A DNA stretch of 64,000 bases, taken from positions 4,281,001 through 4,345,000 of the forward strand of contig NZ_CP029552.1 of the NCBI RefSeq assembly GCF_003173775.1, read 5' to 3'. Of this stretch, positions 29,401-37,962 are shown one piece after another. The DNA is from Methylobacterium sp. 17Sr1-1 (GTDB lineage Bacteria; Pseudomonadota; Alphaproteobacteria; Rhizobiales; Beijerinckiaceae). The position numbers and the translations under genes were made by a program. Below the pieces are notes generated by a model, which searched no databases, was not told the DNA's origin, and saw only the letters and a list, made by a program, of their open reading frames with translations. Each line of letters begins with the position of its first letter. Within the stretch, counting starts at the first letter, position 1.

Positions 29401-29557
29401 CATCCTCTGCGTCATTCCGGGGCCGCGAAGCGGAGCCCGGAATCCAGAACCGCTGATCCGTCAGGATGAGGCGCGGACCGTTCCGCTTCATCCTCTCCCA
29501 CCTGAGTGTCCGGATCCCGGGCTCCGCTTTCGCGGCCCCGGGATGACGCGGAGGATG
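29401..29557. repeat. Double family D palindrome inside the nitrate operon
   Basis: Two units lie head to head. GCGTCATTCCGGGGCCGCGA ... GAGCCCGGAATCC (about 29410-29454) and GGATCCCGGGCTCCGC ... GCGGCCCCGGGATGACGC (about 29512-29550) are separated by GGATGAGGCGCGGACCGTTCC-type sequence with its own inverted copy. The element fills the 349-bp gap between the reductase gene and nasA, and no gene is visible there. On mRNA it would fold into a long hairpin. Confidence 0.7.
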
Positions 29558-29598
29558 TGATTGACGTAAGGGAGCACCGAGCAGGGTTTCGTACGGTC

Positions 29599-31209
29599 TT
29601 AATACACGTCCGCCTGGTACCGGTTCGCCTTCTTGAGTGCGGCGAGATACGCCACCGCCTCCTCCGGGCTCTTGCCGCCGTGGGTCGCCGCCACGTCGAT
29701 GATCGCGCGCTCGACATCCTTGGCCATGCGCTTGGCGTCGCCGCAGACGTAGAAATGGGCGCCCTCCTCCAGCCAGCGCCACAATTCGCGGCCGTTCTCG
29801 CGCATCCGGTCCTGGACGTAGGTCTTCTCGCCCCCGTCGCGCGACCAGGCGAGCGACAGGCGGGTCAGCACGCCCTGGTCCTTCAAGCCGTTGAGCTCGT
29901 CACGGTAGAAGAAGTCGGAGGCCTGGCGCTGGTGGCCGAAGAACAGCCAGTTCTTGCCCGGCGCCTTCACGGCGGCGCGCTCGCGCAGGAAGGCGCGGAA
30001 CGGGGCGATGCCGGTGCCCGGGCCGACCATGATGACCGGGGTGTCCTGCTTGTCCGGCAGGCCGAAGCCGTGGGCCTTCTGGAGATACACCTTCACCTTG
30101 GCGGTCTCGGACAGGCGCTCGCCGAGATGGGTCGAGGCGACGCCGAGGCGCAGGCGCGAGCGGTGGCTGTAGCGCACCGCATCGACCGTGAGCGAGACCC
30201 GGCCCGGATCGGCCTTGGGCGAGGACGAGATCGAGTAGAGCCGCGGTTGCAGCTCGTCGAGGGCTTCGAGGAAGACCTCGGCGTCGGGCCGGGCACCCGG
30301 GAATTTATGGAGCGCGCCGAGCACGTCGAGATAGGCCGCGTCGCCGTCCGGATCCTCGCCGGCGCTGAGCGCCTGGGCCTTCTTGCGCTGCGCGCCGGAG
30401 GTGAGGAGCGAGAGGAGCTGGAACAGCCCGTCGGGGGCGCCGCCGAGGGAGTAGTTGGTGAGGAGATGGTCGCGCAGGGTCTTCTCGCCGAGCTTGGTGG
30501 CGATGACCCGCTCGGGCCGGGCGCCGAGCTCGGCGATCACCGCGTCGGCCAGGGCCGGGGCGTTGGCGGGGAACAGGCCGAGCGAATCGCCGACGACGTA
30601 GTCGATGCCGGTGCCGGTCAGATCGATCTCGATGTGCCAGGTCTCCTTCTCGCCGCCCGGCGCGTTGAGGCGGCGGCGGGAGAGGAAGACCGCCTCGGCC
30701 GGGTTCTCGCGGCAGAGGCCGTAGGGACCGACCGGAGCTTCCGCCTTCGGAGCGTCGTCGGAGGCGGGCGCGGCGCCGGCCGGGGCCGCGGTGCCGAACT
30801 CCGCCTCCAGCTTCTTCAGCATCCGGAGCGTCTCCTTGCCGCCGGGCTGGCAGAGGTTCAGGCGCTCCTCCTTCTTGAGGAAGATGGCGTTGGCATAGTC
30901 GGCGCAGTTGTAGCCGCATTGGCCGCAATCCTGCTGGGCCATGGCGGCCATCAGCTTCTGCGGCTCGGAGCGGTCCTTGGCCAGGGTCATGCGGTCGTCG
31001 AGGCCCATCGACGGGTCGTGCCAGGGCGCATCGCCGTTGTCGGCGAGAGCCGGACCGCCGGGCGCCTCGCCGGCCCCGAGGGCGGTTGCGCCCTCGACCG
31101 CCGGCCCGAGCAGGGCGGCGAAGTAGCCCGACAGCCAGGCGCGCTGGTCGGTGTTGAAGGGGGCGGATTCGGGGATCAGGACGAGCGGGGGAGCGACGTG
31201 CTGGGTCAT
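29599..31209 (-). CDS. NADPH-dependent FAD reductase with N-terminal Fe-S domain (sulfite reductase alpha-like)
   Basis: 536 aa. The C-terminal two thirds match the FAD/NADPH module of CysJ: RLYSISSSP (about 308-316), the FAD-phosphate loop GVASTHLGERL, GPGTGIAPFRAFLRER, FGHQRQASDFFYRDEL and the terminal YQADVY. The N-terminal flavodoxin (FMN) domain of CysJ is absent. In its place is a [4Fe-4S]-type motif, C95-x2-C98-x3-C102-x17-C120 (DCGQCGYNC). Electrons would thus go NADPH-FAD-FeS rather than through FMN. Lying between nirA and nasA, it is best read as the electron donor for one or both of them. The stop is at 29599. A family B repeat lies between it and nirA. Confidence 0.85.
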   Translation of the reverse strand: MTQHVAPPLVLIPESAPFNTDQRAWLSGYFAALLGPAVEGATALGAGEAPGGPALADNGDAPWHDPSMGLDDRMTLAKDRSEPQKLMAAMAQQDCGQCGYNCADYANAIFLKKEERLNLCQPGGKETLRMLKKLEAEFGTAAPAGAAPASDDAPKAEAPVGPYGLCRENPAEAVFLSRRRLNAPGGEKETWHIEIDLTGTGIDYVVGDSLGLFPANAPALADAVIAELGARPERVIATKLGEKTLRDHLLTNYSLGGAPDGLFQLLSLLTSGAQRKKAQALSAGEDPDGDAAYLDVLGALHKFPGARPDAEVFLEALDELQPRLYSISSSPKADPGRVSLTVDAVRYSHRSRLRLGVASTHLGERLSETAKVKVYLQKAHGFGLPDKQDTPVIMVGPGTGIAPFRAFLRERAAVKAPGKNWLFFGHQRQASDFFYRDELNGLKDQGVLTRLSLAWSRDGGEKTYVQDRMRENGRELWRWLEEGAHFYVCGDAKRMAKDVERAIIDVAATHGGKSPEEAVAYLAALKKANRYQADVY

Positions 31210-31256
31210 CGGGGGTTACCGAAGGAGAGTGGCGTTCCGCCGGTGATGCACCGGCC

Positions 31257-31457
31257 GTCTCCTCTCCCCGCGGGCGGGGAGAGGGCCGTGTCACCGTTCA
31301 GGGGACACGGCAAGCGCAGGCGAAGCCGGAGCGAGGGTGAGGGGGTCTCGACGAGTGTGGCTCCTCCGGAGACACCCCCTCACCCACGCCCTGCGGGCTT
31401 GCCGAACCCTCTGGACGAGGGTTCGGCCCTCTCCCCGCCCGCGGGGAGAGGAGAAGG
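31257..31457. repeat. Intergenic inverted repeat, family B, copy 1 (inside the nitrate operon)
   Basis: Outer arms CTCTCCCCGCGGGCGGGGAG and CTCTCCCCGCCCGCGGGGAG enclose two smaller hairpins (CCGTGTC/GACACGG and GCCGAACCCT/AGGGTTCGGC) and the central GAGGGTGAGGGGGT ... ACCCCCTCACCC pair. Copy 2 is at 50317-50519. The inner hairpins differ in sequence between copies but stay paired. It occupies nearly all of the 253-bp gap between nirA and the reductase gene. Confidence 0.85.
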
Positions 31458-31462
31458 GTGCC

Positions 31463-33250
31463 TTACTCGGCCGCCTCCAGCAGCCGTTCGCCGGCGAGCG
31501 CCTTCAGCGCCTCCGGCCCGCGGCGGGCGGTGTAGGCCTGGAAGGTCTCCTCCGGGCCGGTGCGGTGCTGGAGATAGTCGGTGAGCAGGGTCTCGACCCG
31601 GCCGGGGCAGTCCTCGGCCTTCACGGCCTTCCAGATCTCGGTGCCGATCTTGGCCGCCTCGCCGAAGCCGCCGCCGACCACGATGTCGTAGCCCTCGACG
31701 GTGTCGCCCTCCTCACTCACCACCACCTTGGCGCCGATGAGCCCGATATCGCCGATGTAGTGCTGGGCGCAGGAATGGTGGCAGCCGGTGAGGTGGACGT
31801 TGACCGGCACGTCGAGCCCCGGCACAGCCGCCTCGACGTGGTCGGCGATGAGCAGCGCATGGCCCTTGGTGTCCGAGGCCGCGAACTTGCAGCCGCGATT
31901 GCCGGTGCAGGCGACGAGGCCGGCGCGGATGCTCGACGCCTTGGTGGAGAGCCCGAGGGCCGCGACGCGGGTCTCGACCTCCGCCACCTTGTCGTCGGGC
32001 ACACCCGAGAACAGGAAGTTCTGCCAGACGGTGAGACGGATCTGGCCGTCGCCGCACTCGCGGGAGATCTCCGCCAGCGCCCGCATCTGGTCGGTGGTCA
32101 TCTTGCCGACCGGCAGGATCACGCCGATCCAGTTGAGGCCGGACTGGACCTGGGCATGCACGCCGACATGGGCGTAGCGGTCGAAGCCGCCGCGGGGCTT
32201 CACGTGGGCGGGATCGACCCGCTCCAGCTTGCGCCCGAGCTTCTCTTCCACGGCGGCGAGGTACTTGTCGTAGCCCCAGGCGTCGAGGACGTACTTCATC
32301 CGCGCCTTGTTGCGGTTGGTGCGGTCGCCGTTCTCGATGAAGACCCGCAGGATCGCGTCGGCGACGGCGTTGCACTCCTTCGGGCGCAGCACCACGCCGG
32401 TGTCGCGGGCGATGTCGCGGTGGCCGGTGATGCCGCCCAGCACGAGGCGCATCCAGATCCCCGGCTCGACCGCGGCGCCCTCCATCACCTCGACCGCCTG
32501 AAAGCCGATGTCGTTGGTCTCCTCCAGCACCGGCAGCACGCCGCCACCGTCGAAGGCGACGTTGAACTTGCGCGGCAGGCCGAAGAGCGAGCGGTCGTTG
32601 AGGATGTGGTTGTGCCAGGACTTGGCGAGCGGCCGCGTGTCGAGGAGTTCCTGCGCGTCGATGCCGGCAGTGGGCGAGCCGGTGACGTTGCGGATGTTGT
32701 CGGCGCCGGCGCCCCGGGCGGTGAGGCCGAGATCGATCAGCCCGTCGAGGAAGGGCTGACCGTGCTCGGGAGCGATCTCGCGCACCTGGAGGTTGGCGCG
32801 CGTCGTGACGTGGCTGTAGCCGCCGCCATGGGCGTCGGCGAGGTCGGCGATGCCGGCGAACTGCCAATGGTGCAGGATGCCGTTCGGGATCCGCAGGCGG
32901 CACATGTAGGAGTTCTGGGCCGGCGCGACCCAGAACAGCCCGTGATAGCGCCAGCGGAAATTGTCCTCCGGCTTCGGCGCCTTGCCGGTCTCGGCCTCGG
33001 CGATCAGCCGGTTGTGGCCGTCGAACGGGTTCTCGGCCCGCTTCCACTTCTCCTGCTCGGCGAGCTTGCCGCCGTTCTTCACGGTGCGGTCCTGCGCCTT
33101 GATGTGGATCGCGTCCGGCCCGGTCGGCTCGGCGGCGGGCGCCGCGGCACCGCCTCCGGCAGCGAGGCCGCCGGTCATGCGGATTGCGGCGATGCCGTGG
33201 GAGAAGCCTTCGAGGTAGCGCTTCTGCTCGGCGTTGAAGTCGTCGGCCAT
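31463..33250 (-). CDS. nirA: Siroheme nitrite reductase (NirA-type nitrite/sulfite reductase)
   Basis: 595 aa from ATG 33250 with AAGGAG upstream. Two ferredoxin-like half domains and two siroheme-binding halves: HVTTRANLQVREI (about 151-163), NIRNVTGSPTAGID, and the cluster motifs C-T-G-N-R-G-C-K-F (about 442-450) and T-G-C-H-H-S-C-A-Q-H (about 482-491). These hold the [4Fe-4S]-siroheme. The C-terminal 50 residues, around CPGRVETLLTDYLQHRTGPE, form a short extra domain. It reduces nitrite to ammonium by six electrons. It is of the one-polypeptide NirA class rather than NirBD; the electron donor is probably one of the two flavoproteins encoded beside it. Confidence 0.93.
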   Translation of the reverse strand: MADDFNAEQKRYLEGFSHGIAAIRMTGGLAAGGGAAAPAAEPTGPDAIHIKAQDRTVKNGGKLAEQEKWKRAENPFDGHNRLIAEAETGKAPKPEDNFRWRYHGLFWVAPAQNSYMCRLRIPNGILHHWQFAGIADLADAHGGGYSHVTTRANLQVREIAPEHGQPFLDGLIDLGLTARGAGADNIRNVTGSPTAGIDAQELLDTRPLAKSWHNHILNDRSLFGLPRKFNVAFDGGGVLPVLEETNDIGFQAVEVMEGAAVEPGIWMRLVLGGITGHRDIARDTGVVLRPKECNAVADAILRVFIENGDRTNRNKARMKYVLDAWGYDKYLAAVEEKLGRKLERVDPAHVKPRGGFDRYAHVGVHAQVQSGLNWIGVILPVGKMTTDQMRALAEISRECGDGQIRLTVWQNFLFSGVPDDKVAEVETRVAALGLSTKASSIRAGLVACTGNRGCKFAASDTKGHALLIADHVEAAVPGLDVPVNVHLTGCHHSCAQHYIGDIGLIGAKVVVSEEGDTVEGYDIVVGGGFGEAAKIGTEIWKAVKAEDCPGRVETLLTDYLQHRTGPEETFQAYTARRGPEALKALAGERLLEAAE

Positions 33251-33261
33251 CGCGGGCTCCT

Positions 33262-34479
33262 TCACGCTGCGAGGGACTGAGGGGCGGGACGCCCGAACAT
33301 CAGGTCGTCCCGGTCGTCGGAACTGATCGCGTCACCGGTGCGGATCAGGGTCTTGCACCAGCCCTGCTCGGCGACGTCGCCGACGAAGACCGCGCCGATC
33401 AGGCGGTCGCCGTCGATCACGAGCTTGCGGTAGAGGCCGGAGGCCGGGTCGCTCCAGGTCACGGCCTCGGCGCCGTCCGGCACGTCGACCGCGCCGGCGG
33501 AGAAAACCGGCAGGCCCGACACCTTGAGGCTCGTGGCGAGCGAGGTGCCGGCGTAAGCGGCCTCTCCTCCGCAGAGGCGGCGGGCGAGCACCTCGGCCTG
33601 CTCGTAGGCCGGCTCGACGAGGCCGTAGGTCTGGCCGCGGTGCTCGGCGCATTCGCCGAGCGCGTAGATCCCCGGCACCGAGGTCGCCATCGTGTCGTCC
33701 ACCCGGATGCCGCGGCCGATATCGAGCCCAGCGCTCGCCGCCAGGGCCGTCGAGGGCCGCACGCCGACCGACATCACCACGAGATCGGCCGGCAGCACCG
33801 TGCCGTCCGACAGGACAAGGCGCTCGACCTTGCCGTCGCCCTCGACCGCGGCGGTGTCGGCCTTCAGGATCACCCGCACGCCGCGGGCCTCCATCGCCTC
33901 GCGCACCAGCCCCGCGGCGGCATGGTCGAGCTGGCGCTCCATCAGGCGGTCCATGACGTGCAGCAGCGTGGTGTCGACGCCGAGCCGCGCCAGCCCCACC
34001 GCGGCCTCGAGCCCGAGGAGCCCGCCGCCGATCACGATCGCCCTGGCGCCCGCCACCGCCGCCCGGCGGATCGCCGCCACGTCGGCGAGGTCGCGGAAGG
34101 TGATGACGCCGGGCAGATCCATCCCGGGCTTCGGCAGCCGGATCGGCACCGAGCCGACGGCGAGGACCAGCTTGTCGAAGGGCAGGACCAGCCCCTCGCC
34201 GACCCGCACGATGCGCTCCGCGGTGTCGATCGCGGTGGCGGGCGCGCCGGTGACGAGGGTGATGCCGTGCTCGGCATACCAGTCGAGGCCGCGGAAGGTG
34301 CAGGCCGCCTCGTCGACCTCGCCGCCGAGCAGCGACGACAGCAGCACGCGGTTGTACGCCGCCACCGGCTCGGCGCCGACGCAGGTGACGTCGAAGCGGC
34401 CGGGGGCGGCCTCGGTCAGCCGCTCCAGGAAGCGGAGCGAGGCCATGCCGTTGCCGATGACGACGAGACGCTCGGTCAT
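33262..34479 (-). CDS. NAD(P)H/FAD oxidoreductase resembling the N-terminal part of NirB
   Basis: 405 aa, ATG at 34479. Two Rossmann motifs: RLVVIGNGMASLRFLERL (FAD, residues 4-21) and AIVIGGGLLGLEAAVGL (NAD(P)H, about 145-161). AYNRVLLSSLLGGE and VRPSTALAASAGLDIGRGIRVDDTMATS are typical of NirB, nitrite reductase large subunit, and rubredoxin reductase relatives. It stops after the FAD domains and lacks the BFD and siroheme parts of NirB. In this operon it is likely a dedicated NAD(P)H dehydrogenase feeding NirA or NasA. Gaps are 4 nt to nrtD and 11 nt to nirA, so it is firmly in the operon. Confidence 0.88.
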   Translation of the reverse strand: MTERLVVIGNGMASLRFLERLTEAAPGRFDVTCVGAEPVAAYNRVLLSSLLGGEVDEAACTFRGLDWYAEHGITLVTGAPATAIDTAERIVRVGEGLVLPFDKLVLAVGSVPIRLPKPGMDLPGVITFRDLADVAAIRRAAVAGARAIVIGGGLLGLEAAVGLARLGVDTTLLHVMDRLMERQLDHAAAGLVREAMEARGVRVILKADTAAVEGDGKVERLVLSDGTVLPADLVVMSVGVRPSTALAASAGLDIGRGIRVDDTMATSVPGIYALGECAEHRGQTYGLVEPAYEQAEVLARRLCGGEAAYAGTSLATSLKVSGLPVFSAGAVDVPDGAEAVTWSDPASGLYRKLVIDGDRLIGAVFVGDVAEQGWCKTLIRTGDAISSDDRDDLMFGRPAPQSLAA

Positions 34480-34483
34480 GGGA

Positions 34484-35293
<810 letters not shown>

Positions 35294-35306
35294 TTGGAAG
35301 CCTCCC

Positions 35307-36167
35307 TCAGGCCGTGGCGGTGCCGCGGGTGACGAGGTGGCCGAGGCCGGCGACGAGGCGGTCGAGCACGAAGCCGATCACCCCGACATAGACCAGGGCC
35401 ACGATGATCTCGCTGATGTGCGAGGAGTTCCAGGCATCCCAGATGAAGAACCCGATGCCGACACCGCCGATCAGCATCTCCGCCGCCACGATGGCGAGCC
35501 AGGACAGGCCGACGCCGATGCGGAGACCGGTGAAGATGTACGGCGCCGCCGAGGGCAGCATCACCTTGGCGAAGAACTCGAAGGCGTTGAGGCGCAGGAC
35601 CGCCGCGACGTTGCGGTAGTCCTGCGGAATGTTGCGGATGCCGACCGCGGTGTTGATGATGATCGGCCAGATCGAGGTGATGAAGATCACGAAGATCGCC
35701 GAGGGCTGGCCGTCCCGGAAGGCGGCGAGCGACAGCGGCAGCCAGGCGAGCGGCGGGATGGTGCGCAGGACCTGGAAGATCGGATCGAGCCCGCGCATCG
35801 CCCATTCGGACTGACCGACGAGGGTGCCGAGCATCACGCCGGCGATCACCGCCAGGGTGAAGCCGAGCGCCACGCGCTGGAGGCTGGCGCTGATGTGCCA
35901 GAACAGCCCCTTGTCGGTGCCGCCATTGTCGTAGAACGGGTGGGCGATGATCTCCCAGGCCTCGCTGACGACGCGCGACGGCGGCGGCAGGCCGGCGCCG
36001 GGGCGCTGGCACAGCACCTCCCAGAGCAGCAGGAAGACCGCCAGCACGACCAGCGGCGGCACGATCCGCAGCGCCAGACCTTTCAGGGCGGCGCGGGTGA
36101 CGAGGGGGCGCTTCACCCCTTCGGCTTTGGCGGCGCCGAGGCGCCCGAGGCTGAGTCCGAGCGCCAT
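35307..36167 (-). CDS. nrtB: Nitrate ABC transporter permease
   Basis: 286 aa, six transmembrane segments, first at about 33-52 (RIVPPLVVLAVFLLLWEVLC). The EAA loop is EFFAKVMLPSAAPYIFTGLRIGVG (about 203-226, quoted to 20 residues: EFFAKVMLPSAAPYIFTGLR). IFVIFITSIWPIIINTAVGI and VAAEMLIGGVGIGFFIWDAW are typical of the NrtB/SsuC group. Start one base after the nrtA stop region and 13 nt before nrtD. Confidence 0.93.
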   Translation of the reverse strand: MALGLSLGRLGAAKAEGVKRPLVTRAALKGLALRIVPPLVVLAVFLLLWEVLCQRPGAGLPPPSRVVSEAWEIIAHPFYDNGGTDKGLFWHISASLQRVALGFTLAVIAGVMLGTLVGQSEWAMRGLDPIFQVLRTIPPLAWLPLSLAAFRDGQPSAIFVIFITSIWPIIINTAVGIRNIPQDYRNVAAVLRLNAFEFFAKVMLPSAAPYIFTGLRIGVGLSWLAIVAAEMLIGGVGIGFFIWDAWNSSHISEIIVALVYVGVIGFVLDRLVAGLGHLVTRGTATA

Positions 36168-36168
36168 C

Positions 36169-37455
36169 TCACGCCACCTTCTTGATGCCGAGGCTGTTGA
36201 GGTAGGCGGAGGGGTCCGCCGGATCGAAGACCTTGCCGTCGAAGAAGGTCTCCTTGCCGCGCGAGGTCGAGGCGGGGGCGGTGACGCCCATGCCCTTCGC
36301 CACCTCGCGCCAGATGTCCTCCCGGTTCACCTTCTCGATCAGCGCCTTGGTGTCGGTCTGGGGATCGAACTTGCCCCAGCGGATGTCCTCGGTGAGGAAC
36401 CACAGGTCATGCGACTTGAACGGGTACGAGGCGTCGTCGGCCCAGTACTTCATGATGTGCGGGCTGTTCGACACCTTGCGGCCGTCGCCGTAATCGAACT
36501 CGCCCTTCATCCGTCTGACGACGTCGGTGGCCGGGACGTTGATCCACTGGCGCTTGGCGACGATGCCGGCGAGCTCGTCGCGGTTCTCCGGCTTGTCGCA
36601 CCATTGTTGCGCCTCCATCACGGCGGCGAGCAGCGCCTTGGCGGCGTTCGGGTACTTGTCGACCCAGGCGGCGCGCATGCCCAGCGCCTTCTCCGGGTGG
36701 TCCTTCCACAATTCGCCGGTGGTGAGCGCCGTGTAGCCGATGCCCTGCGTGATCAGCTGCTCGTTCCACGGCTCGCAGACGCAGAAGCAATCCATCGTGC
36801 CGACCTTCATGTTCGCTACCATCTGGGGCGGAGGCACGACGATGGTCTCGATGTCCTTGTCCGGATCGATGCCTCCGGCGGCGAGCCAGTAGCGGATCCA
36901 GAGGTCGTGGGTACCGCCCGGGAAGGTCATCGCCGCCTTGACCGACTTGCCCGACGCCTTCTTGCGCTCGAGCGCGGCCCGGAAGGGCTTGGCGTCGAGG
37001 GCGACCTTGTCGCCCATATGCTCCTTGGCGACCGAGATGCACTGCCCGGCGAGGTTGAGCCGCGCCAGGATGTACATCGGCACCGGAACGTTGTTCTGCG
37101 TCACCCGGCCGGCGCTGATCAGGTAGGGCATCGGGGTCAGGATGTGGGCGCCGTCGATGCCGTTGCCCTCCGAGCCGAGCACCAGATTGTCGCGGGTGGT
37201 GCCCCAGGAAGCCTGCTTCAGCACCTCGACGTCGGGCATCCCGTGCTTGGCGAAGATGCCCTTCTCCTTGGCGACGAAGAGGGGGGCGGCGTCGGTGAGC
37301 GCGATGAAGCCGAGCTTGGCGCCCTTCACCTCGGGGCCCGCACCTTGCGCGAAGGCGCCGCCCGGCAGGGCGACACGGCTCGCTGCCGCCAGGGACAGGG
37401 CGCCGGCCGCCCCCTTGAGGATGCCGCGACGCGTGGTGTGCTCAACGCTGCTCAT
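36169..37455 (-). CDS. nrtA: Nitrate-binding protein of the ABC importer, Tat-exported
   Basis: 428 aa. The N-terminus carries a twin-arginine signal (T-T-R-R-G-I-L-K-G, residues 7-15, then a hydrophobic stretch to about 36). The mature part matches NrtA/NasF-type binding proteins: GFIALTDAAPLFVAKEKGIF, then DGAHILTPMPYLISAG, NLAGQCISVA, FPGGTHDLWIRYWLAAGGID and GTMDCFCVCEPWNEQLI. Start chosen at ATG 37455; the ORF begins 6 codons earlier at 37473. It is the first gene after the sigma-54 promoter and ANTAR-like leader, and captures nitrate/nitrite in the periplasm for NrtBD. Confidence 0.94.
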   Translation of the reverse strand: MSSVEHTTRRGILKGAAGALSLAAASRVALPGGAFAQGAGPEVKGAKLGFIALTDAAPLFVAKEKGIFAKHGMPDVEVLKQASWGTTRDNLVLGSEGNGIDGAHILTPMPYLISAGRVTQNNVPVPMYILARLNLAGQCISVAKEHMGDKVALDAKPFRAALERKKASGKSVKAAMTFPGGTHDLWIRYWLAAGGIDPDKDIETIVVPPPQMVANMKVGTMDCFCVCEPWNEQLITQGIGYTALTTGELWKDHPEKALGMRAAWVDKYPNAAKALLAAVMEAQQWCDKPENRDELAGIVAKRQWINVPATDVVRRMKGEFDYGDGRKVSNSPHIMKYWADDASYPFKSHDLWFLTEDIRWGKFDPQTDTKALIEKVNREDIWREVAKGMGVTAPASTSRGKETFFDGKVFDPADPSAYLNSLGIKKVA

Positions 37456-37515
37456 CGTTTGCCGTACCCTCAAGCCGCTTGCGCCGTCGTGGCGCGGATC
37501 CCGGTGCCGAAACGC

Positions 37516-37622
37516 AAAAAACCGCTGCCCAAGGTCTTCCGCCGGCCGCGCGGTTGCGGGCCCACAGGGGAACTCGGGTCAGCGGCTCTGCTGACGGTCG
37601 GTGCCCGTCGACGCTGACGGAC
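37516..37622 (-). promoter_or_regulatory. Candidate ANTAR (NasT/NasR-type) antitermination leader with intrinsic terminator
   Basis: Read on the minus strand. Hairpin P1 is CCGTC-AGCGTC-GACGG (37620-37605), extended by two outer pairs. After an 8-nt linker, hairpin P2 is GTCAGC-AGAGCC-GCTGAC (37595-37578). Both have six-base loops with A at position 1 and G at position 4, the known ANTAR recognition rule. The 3' arm of P2 is also the 5' arm of a terminator: CCGCTG(A)CCC (37585-37576) pairs with GGGCAGCGG (37530-37522) followed by TTTTTT (37521-37516). P2 and the terminator cannot form together, so binding of an ANTAR protein should allow read-through into nrtA, whose start is 60 nt further. 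No ANTAR gene is in the window. Confidence 0.82.
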
Positions 37623-37633
37623 GAGAGAGGGAG

Positions 37634-37649
37634 AGCAGGTTCCGTGCCA
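37634..37649 (-). promoter_or_regulatory. Sigma-54 (-24/-12) promoter of the nitrate operon
   Basis: TGGCACG-GAAC-CTGCT on the minus strand matches the RpoN consensus TGGCACG-N4-TTGCW except for one base, with GG and GC correctly spaced. Transcription would start near 37624, which is two bases before the first leader hairpin. This agrees with NtrC-type nitrogen control of nitrate assimilation and gives a leader of about 170 nt. Confidence 0.78.
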
Positions 37650-37731
37650 ACTGGCCGGCACGCGACTCAAGTGATTGAAATCAGGATAATTCTCAGCTCG
37701 GCCGAGGCGGGCGACGGGGCGGCTTGGCCGA

Positions 37732-37747
37732 TTGGTGCGATGCACAA
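37732..37747. promoter_or_regulatory. Dyad TTGGTGCGATGCACAA, possible activator site
   Basis: A nearly symmetrical 16-bp dyad centred about 115 bp upstream of the predicted sigma-54 start, a normal distance for an enhancer. Its GTGC/GCAC half sites resemble those of NtrC sites, but their order is the reverse of the standard GCAC-N7-GTGC arrangement. NtrC binding is therefore only a possibility. Confidence 0.35.
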
Positions 37748-37892
37748 ATGATGGGCTGGTGGATGGAGAATGGGCAGGGGCACGGCGCTCAAGGATGAGG
37801 CAACAAGGGGGATGACGCACGGATGGGCATCGTTCGTCGTAGCGGTCCGCTGCGCAGGGCCTCAGCGTCAAGCCGAGGCTGCCGAGCGCGAT

Positions 37893-37929
37893 TCCCATCC
37901 CGGGGCCGCGCAGCATGACCCGGGATGGT
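37893..37929. repeat. Short family D-like palindrome
   Basis: TCCCATCCCGGGGCCGCG ... CATGACCCGGGATGG is an imperfect inverted repeat 34 bp from the GST stop codon. It may act as a weak bidirectional transcription end between the GST gene and the nitrate operon promoter region. Confidence 0.5.
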
Positions 37930-37962
37930 GCCGAGGCAGGGCGAGAATTGCGGCGCCGGCCG

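Noticed and set aside
37732..37747. Standard NtrC site upstream of the nitrate promoter
   Set aside because: The dyad is there, but its half sites are in the opposite order to the GCAC-N7-GTGC consensus, so I list it only as a possible activator site.
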